Assembly (NCBI GenBank): GCA_023446675.1
Contig: JAEXPO010000559.1
Location: 1-6,481, forward strand
Length of the DNA stretch: 6,481 nt
Source: Bacillota bacterium
Lineage (GTDB): Bacteria > Bacillota > Clostridia > DSM-8532
Direction: 5' to 3'
This document shows, in pieces, positions 5,158 through 6,481 of this stretch. The notes beneath the pieces are model-generated. The model was not told where the DNA came from, did no database searches, and saw nothing but the letters and a program-made list of their open reading frames with translations. Every line of letters begins with the position of its first letter. The first letter of the stretch is position 1. A program made the position numbers and the translations under genes.

Positions 5158-6189
5158 ATGAAAAAACTCACAGTCCTAATGACAGCACTTGCCCTGGCCA
5201 CCGGGCTTATGACAGGCTGCGGCGCTTCGCCTGGGGCAAGCAATACCGCCACCCCTGAAAGCACGCCCGCCGTAACACAGGAGAGCACGCCCACACCGTC
5301 GGAAAGCAGCACACCTGAGCCGGAGGCTTCTGTATGGCCCAGAACCATTATTGACGCGGCAGGCTATGAGGTTGTTCTGGAAGCCCAGCCCCAAAGAATT
5401 GCCATTCTTCATTCCATGTATCTGGAATTCTTCTTCTCTCTGGGCACGCCTCCCGTAGCCTCTGCCGGGGCCAATGTCGGCACGGCCATGAAGGCCCTGG
5501 AGGAATTCGCAACCCTTAAGCCCTATGCCGGCACAGCGGATATTCTGGATCTGGGCAGCGCCCGGGAAATTAATCTGGAGGCCATTACCGCGGCGGATCC
5601 GGATGTCATTGTCACATTCAACGGCCACGGCGGCATCAACGAAATATACAACGAGCTTATCAAAATTGCACCCGTGGTTCTTTTGGACTACAGTGTATCC
5701 TGGCAGGAGGCCATACGCGACTGTGCCGAAATCGTAGGCAAGGAAGCGGTGGCGGAGGAGTGCATTGAGGAAACGGTGGCCGTTATGACACAAGCCCGTG
5801 AAGCACTGGCTCCCCTAAGAGATAAGACGGCCATCTTCGTGCGCTCCGACGGAAAAGGTGGAATTTTTGCCATGGGCTCAGCCCGCTACCCCTACTATTA
5901 CGATACGGAGACAGGCTTTGGCCTCACAAAGCCGGAAGGCTATCCTGAGGAGTGGGGTGTTATTTCACTGGAAAGCCTTGCTGAAATGAATCCGGATTAT
6001 ATTATCTTCCAGGATTTCTTACAGGATGCCCAAACCCTTGTTAATGACCTGTCCGCCTCCTCCGTTTGGAATAATCTACAGGCGGTAAAGGATGATCATG
6101 TCTTTTACTTTGACGTTTCTCTTAATACCACAAGCCCCCTTGCTCTCCAGGTTGCGGCAGCCGAGCTGACCAACGGGCTTGTAAAATAA
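5158..6189 (+). CDS. FecB/FhuD-like metallophore (siderophore) binding lipoprotein
   Basis: A 343-residue membrane-anchored substrate-binding protein of the periplasmic-binding class III type (PF01497-like). The N-terminus is a lipoprotein signal peptide: MKK, a hydrophobic stretch, and a lipobox LMTGC with the lipidated Cys at 21. A flexible Thr/Pro/Ser/Glu-rich linker runs to about residue 58 with repeated ESTP motifs. The binding domain follows: DAAGYEVVLEAQPQRIAIL (66-84), a typical opening strand; then SAREINLEAITAADPDVIV, the standard siderophore-binding pattern of a helix and a buried strand; a long middle helix (about 181-215); and a C-terminal lobe with SLESLAEMNPDYIIFQDF and a final strand near VFYFD. 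The start ATG has GGAGG 8 bases upstream. It probably captures an iron chelate or another metallophore outside the membrane; the ligand could equally be haem or cobalamin. Likely partners are the AraC regulator upstream and the ABC transporter beginning at 6343. Confidence 0.92.
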   Translation: MKKLTVLMTALALATGLMTGCGASPGASNTATPESTPAVTQESTPTPSESSTPEPEASVWPRTIIDAAGYEVVLEAQPQRIAILHSMYLEFFFSLGTPPVASAGANVGTAMKALEEFATLKPYAGTADILDLGSAREINLEAITAADPDVIVTFNGHGGINEIYNELIKIAPVVLLDYSVSWQEAIRDCAEIVGKEAVAEECIEETVAVMTQAREALAPLRDKTAIFVRSDGKGGIFAMGSARYPYYYDTETGFGLTKPEGYPEEWGVISLESLAEMNPDYIIFQDFLQDAQTLVNDLSASSVWNNLQAVKDDHVFYFDVSLNTTSPLALQVAAAELTNGLVK

Positions 6190-6271
6190 GCCATGCACGC
6201 GTACTTAATAAAGAAGGGGAACACACCCTCTCTTTGAGCCGGATTCCCCAGGAAAACGGTTGGCAACAGAT

Positions 6272-6310
6272 GCCGGGCGCAGCCTGCTCCAAAGGCTTGC
6301 CCGGCTTTTT
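6272..6310 (+). terminator. rho-independent terminator or attenuator after the lipoprotein gene
   Basis: A strong hairpin pairs GCCGGGC (6272-6278) with GCCCGGC (6299-6305), continues inside as AGCCT/AGGCT (6281-6285 with 6293-6297) across a small internal bulge, and ends in five T residues (6306-6310). The next gene starts only 33 bases further on the same strand without a clear promoter between them, so partial read-through is likely and would give more binding protein than transporter. A weaker GGGGAA/TTCCCC pairing (6216-6221 with 6244-6249) precedes it. Confidence 0.8.
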
Positions 6311-6342
6311 ACACCCCCCTGATGAACGAACGGAGGCTCATG

Positions 6343-6481
6343 ATGAATAAATCAAAAAAAGAAAATATGTCCTCATTAAAAAGACTGCTGAGCTCTATGG
6401 GAGCACGCAGGTTTCTTCTGTTTGCTGCAATCCTTCTGGCAACCCTTTCCACCGCTCTGGGAATGGTCCCCTATTTAATCG
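6343..6481 (+). CDS. probable exporter-fold ABC transporter (TMD-ATPase), N-terminal part
   Basis: Partial gene: 46 codons are visible before the window ends. The protein opens with a Lys-rich cytoplasmic head (MNKSKKENMSSLKRLL), then a positively charged turn (MGARR) and a first membrane helix ending in LSTALGMVPYLI, the look of TM1 in ABC transporters with fused transmembrane and ATPase domains (ABC_membrane type). A GGAGG ribosome site (6332-6336) lies 6 bases before ATG at 6343 and 3 bases before the in-frame ATG at 6340; the better spacing favours 6343. Its position behind a metallophore-binding lipoprotein suggests a YbtP/YbtQ- or IrtA/IrtB-like metallophore transporter, probably with a second half-transporter downstream (inference). 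The ATPase domain is not in the window, so another polytopic protein cannot be excluded. Confidence 0.65.
   Translation, partial: MNKSKKENMSSLKRLLSSMGARRFLLFAAILLATLSTALGMVPYLI

Noticed and set aside
5176..5793. Long minus-strand open frame (205 codons) opposite the lipoprotein gene
   Set aside because: It lies antisense to a clearly coding gene, its translation is rich in Arg, Gly and Cys without family motifs, and it lacks a convincing ribosome site.
6190..6340. Riboswitch (for example cobalamin) in the leader of the last gene
   Set aside because: No conserved cobalamin-box-like sequence or multi-helix layout was found; only simple hairpins are visible.

Overview
The window looks like a chromosomal stretch from an anaerobic Gram-positive bacterium, most likely a Clostridia member (Lachnospiraceae-like). 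This is inferred from strong AGGAGG-type ribosome sites, GTG and TTG starts, moderate GC with AT-rich promoters, a Firmicutes-style lipoprotein with a Thr/Pro/Ser/Glu linker, and familiar clostridial gene families. The species cannot be named from the sequence alone.

Layout. (1) Positions 1-510, plus strand: the 3' part of a ROK-family gene whose start lies outside the window. (2) Positions 511-662: a convergent gap with a degenerate tandem repeat of about 36 bp and no convincing terminator. (3) Positions 3287 down to 663, minus strand: a compact three-gene ABC-2 transporter operon (ATPase, permease 1, permease 2) resembling the COG4586/COG4587/COG3694 triad, with substrate unknown. (4) Positions 3288-3579: an AT-rich divergent control region with a good minus-strand promoter and a weaker plus-strand one. 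(5) Positions 3589-5056, plus strand: a small SAM-methyltransferase-like protein followed, with apparent translational coupling, by an AraC-family regulator that starts at TTG. (6) Positions 5057-5157: an extended -10 promoter followed by an 18-bp inverted repeat that resembles a metal-repressor operator. (7) Positions 5158-6189: a FecB/FhuD-like metallophore-binding lipoprotein. (8) Positions 6190-6339: an intergenic stretch with a strong hairpin terminator or attenuator. (9) From 6343 to the end: the first 46 codons of a membrane protein that looks like the start of an exporter-fold ABC transporter (TMD-ATPase).

How it fits together. The right half reads as a probable iron/metallophore acquisition locus. 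The AraC protein would sense a ligand through its N-terminal cupin-like domain and activate the downstream lipoprotein/ABC operon, while a metal-dependent repressor could act at the inverted repeat. The lipoprotein would capture a metal chelate and pass it to the transporter that begins at the right edge. The unusual point is that a FecB-type binding protein is followed by what looks like an exporter-fold ABC subunit and not by a FecCD permease. The methyltransferase-like gene tied to the regulator is the least explained part.

The left half (ROK fragment and ABC-2 triad) seems functionally separate. No RNA genes, CRISPR arrays, insertion sequences or attachment sites were seen.
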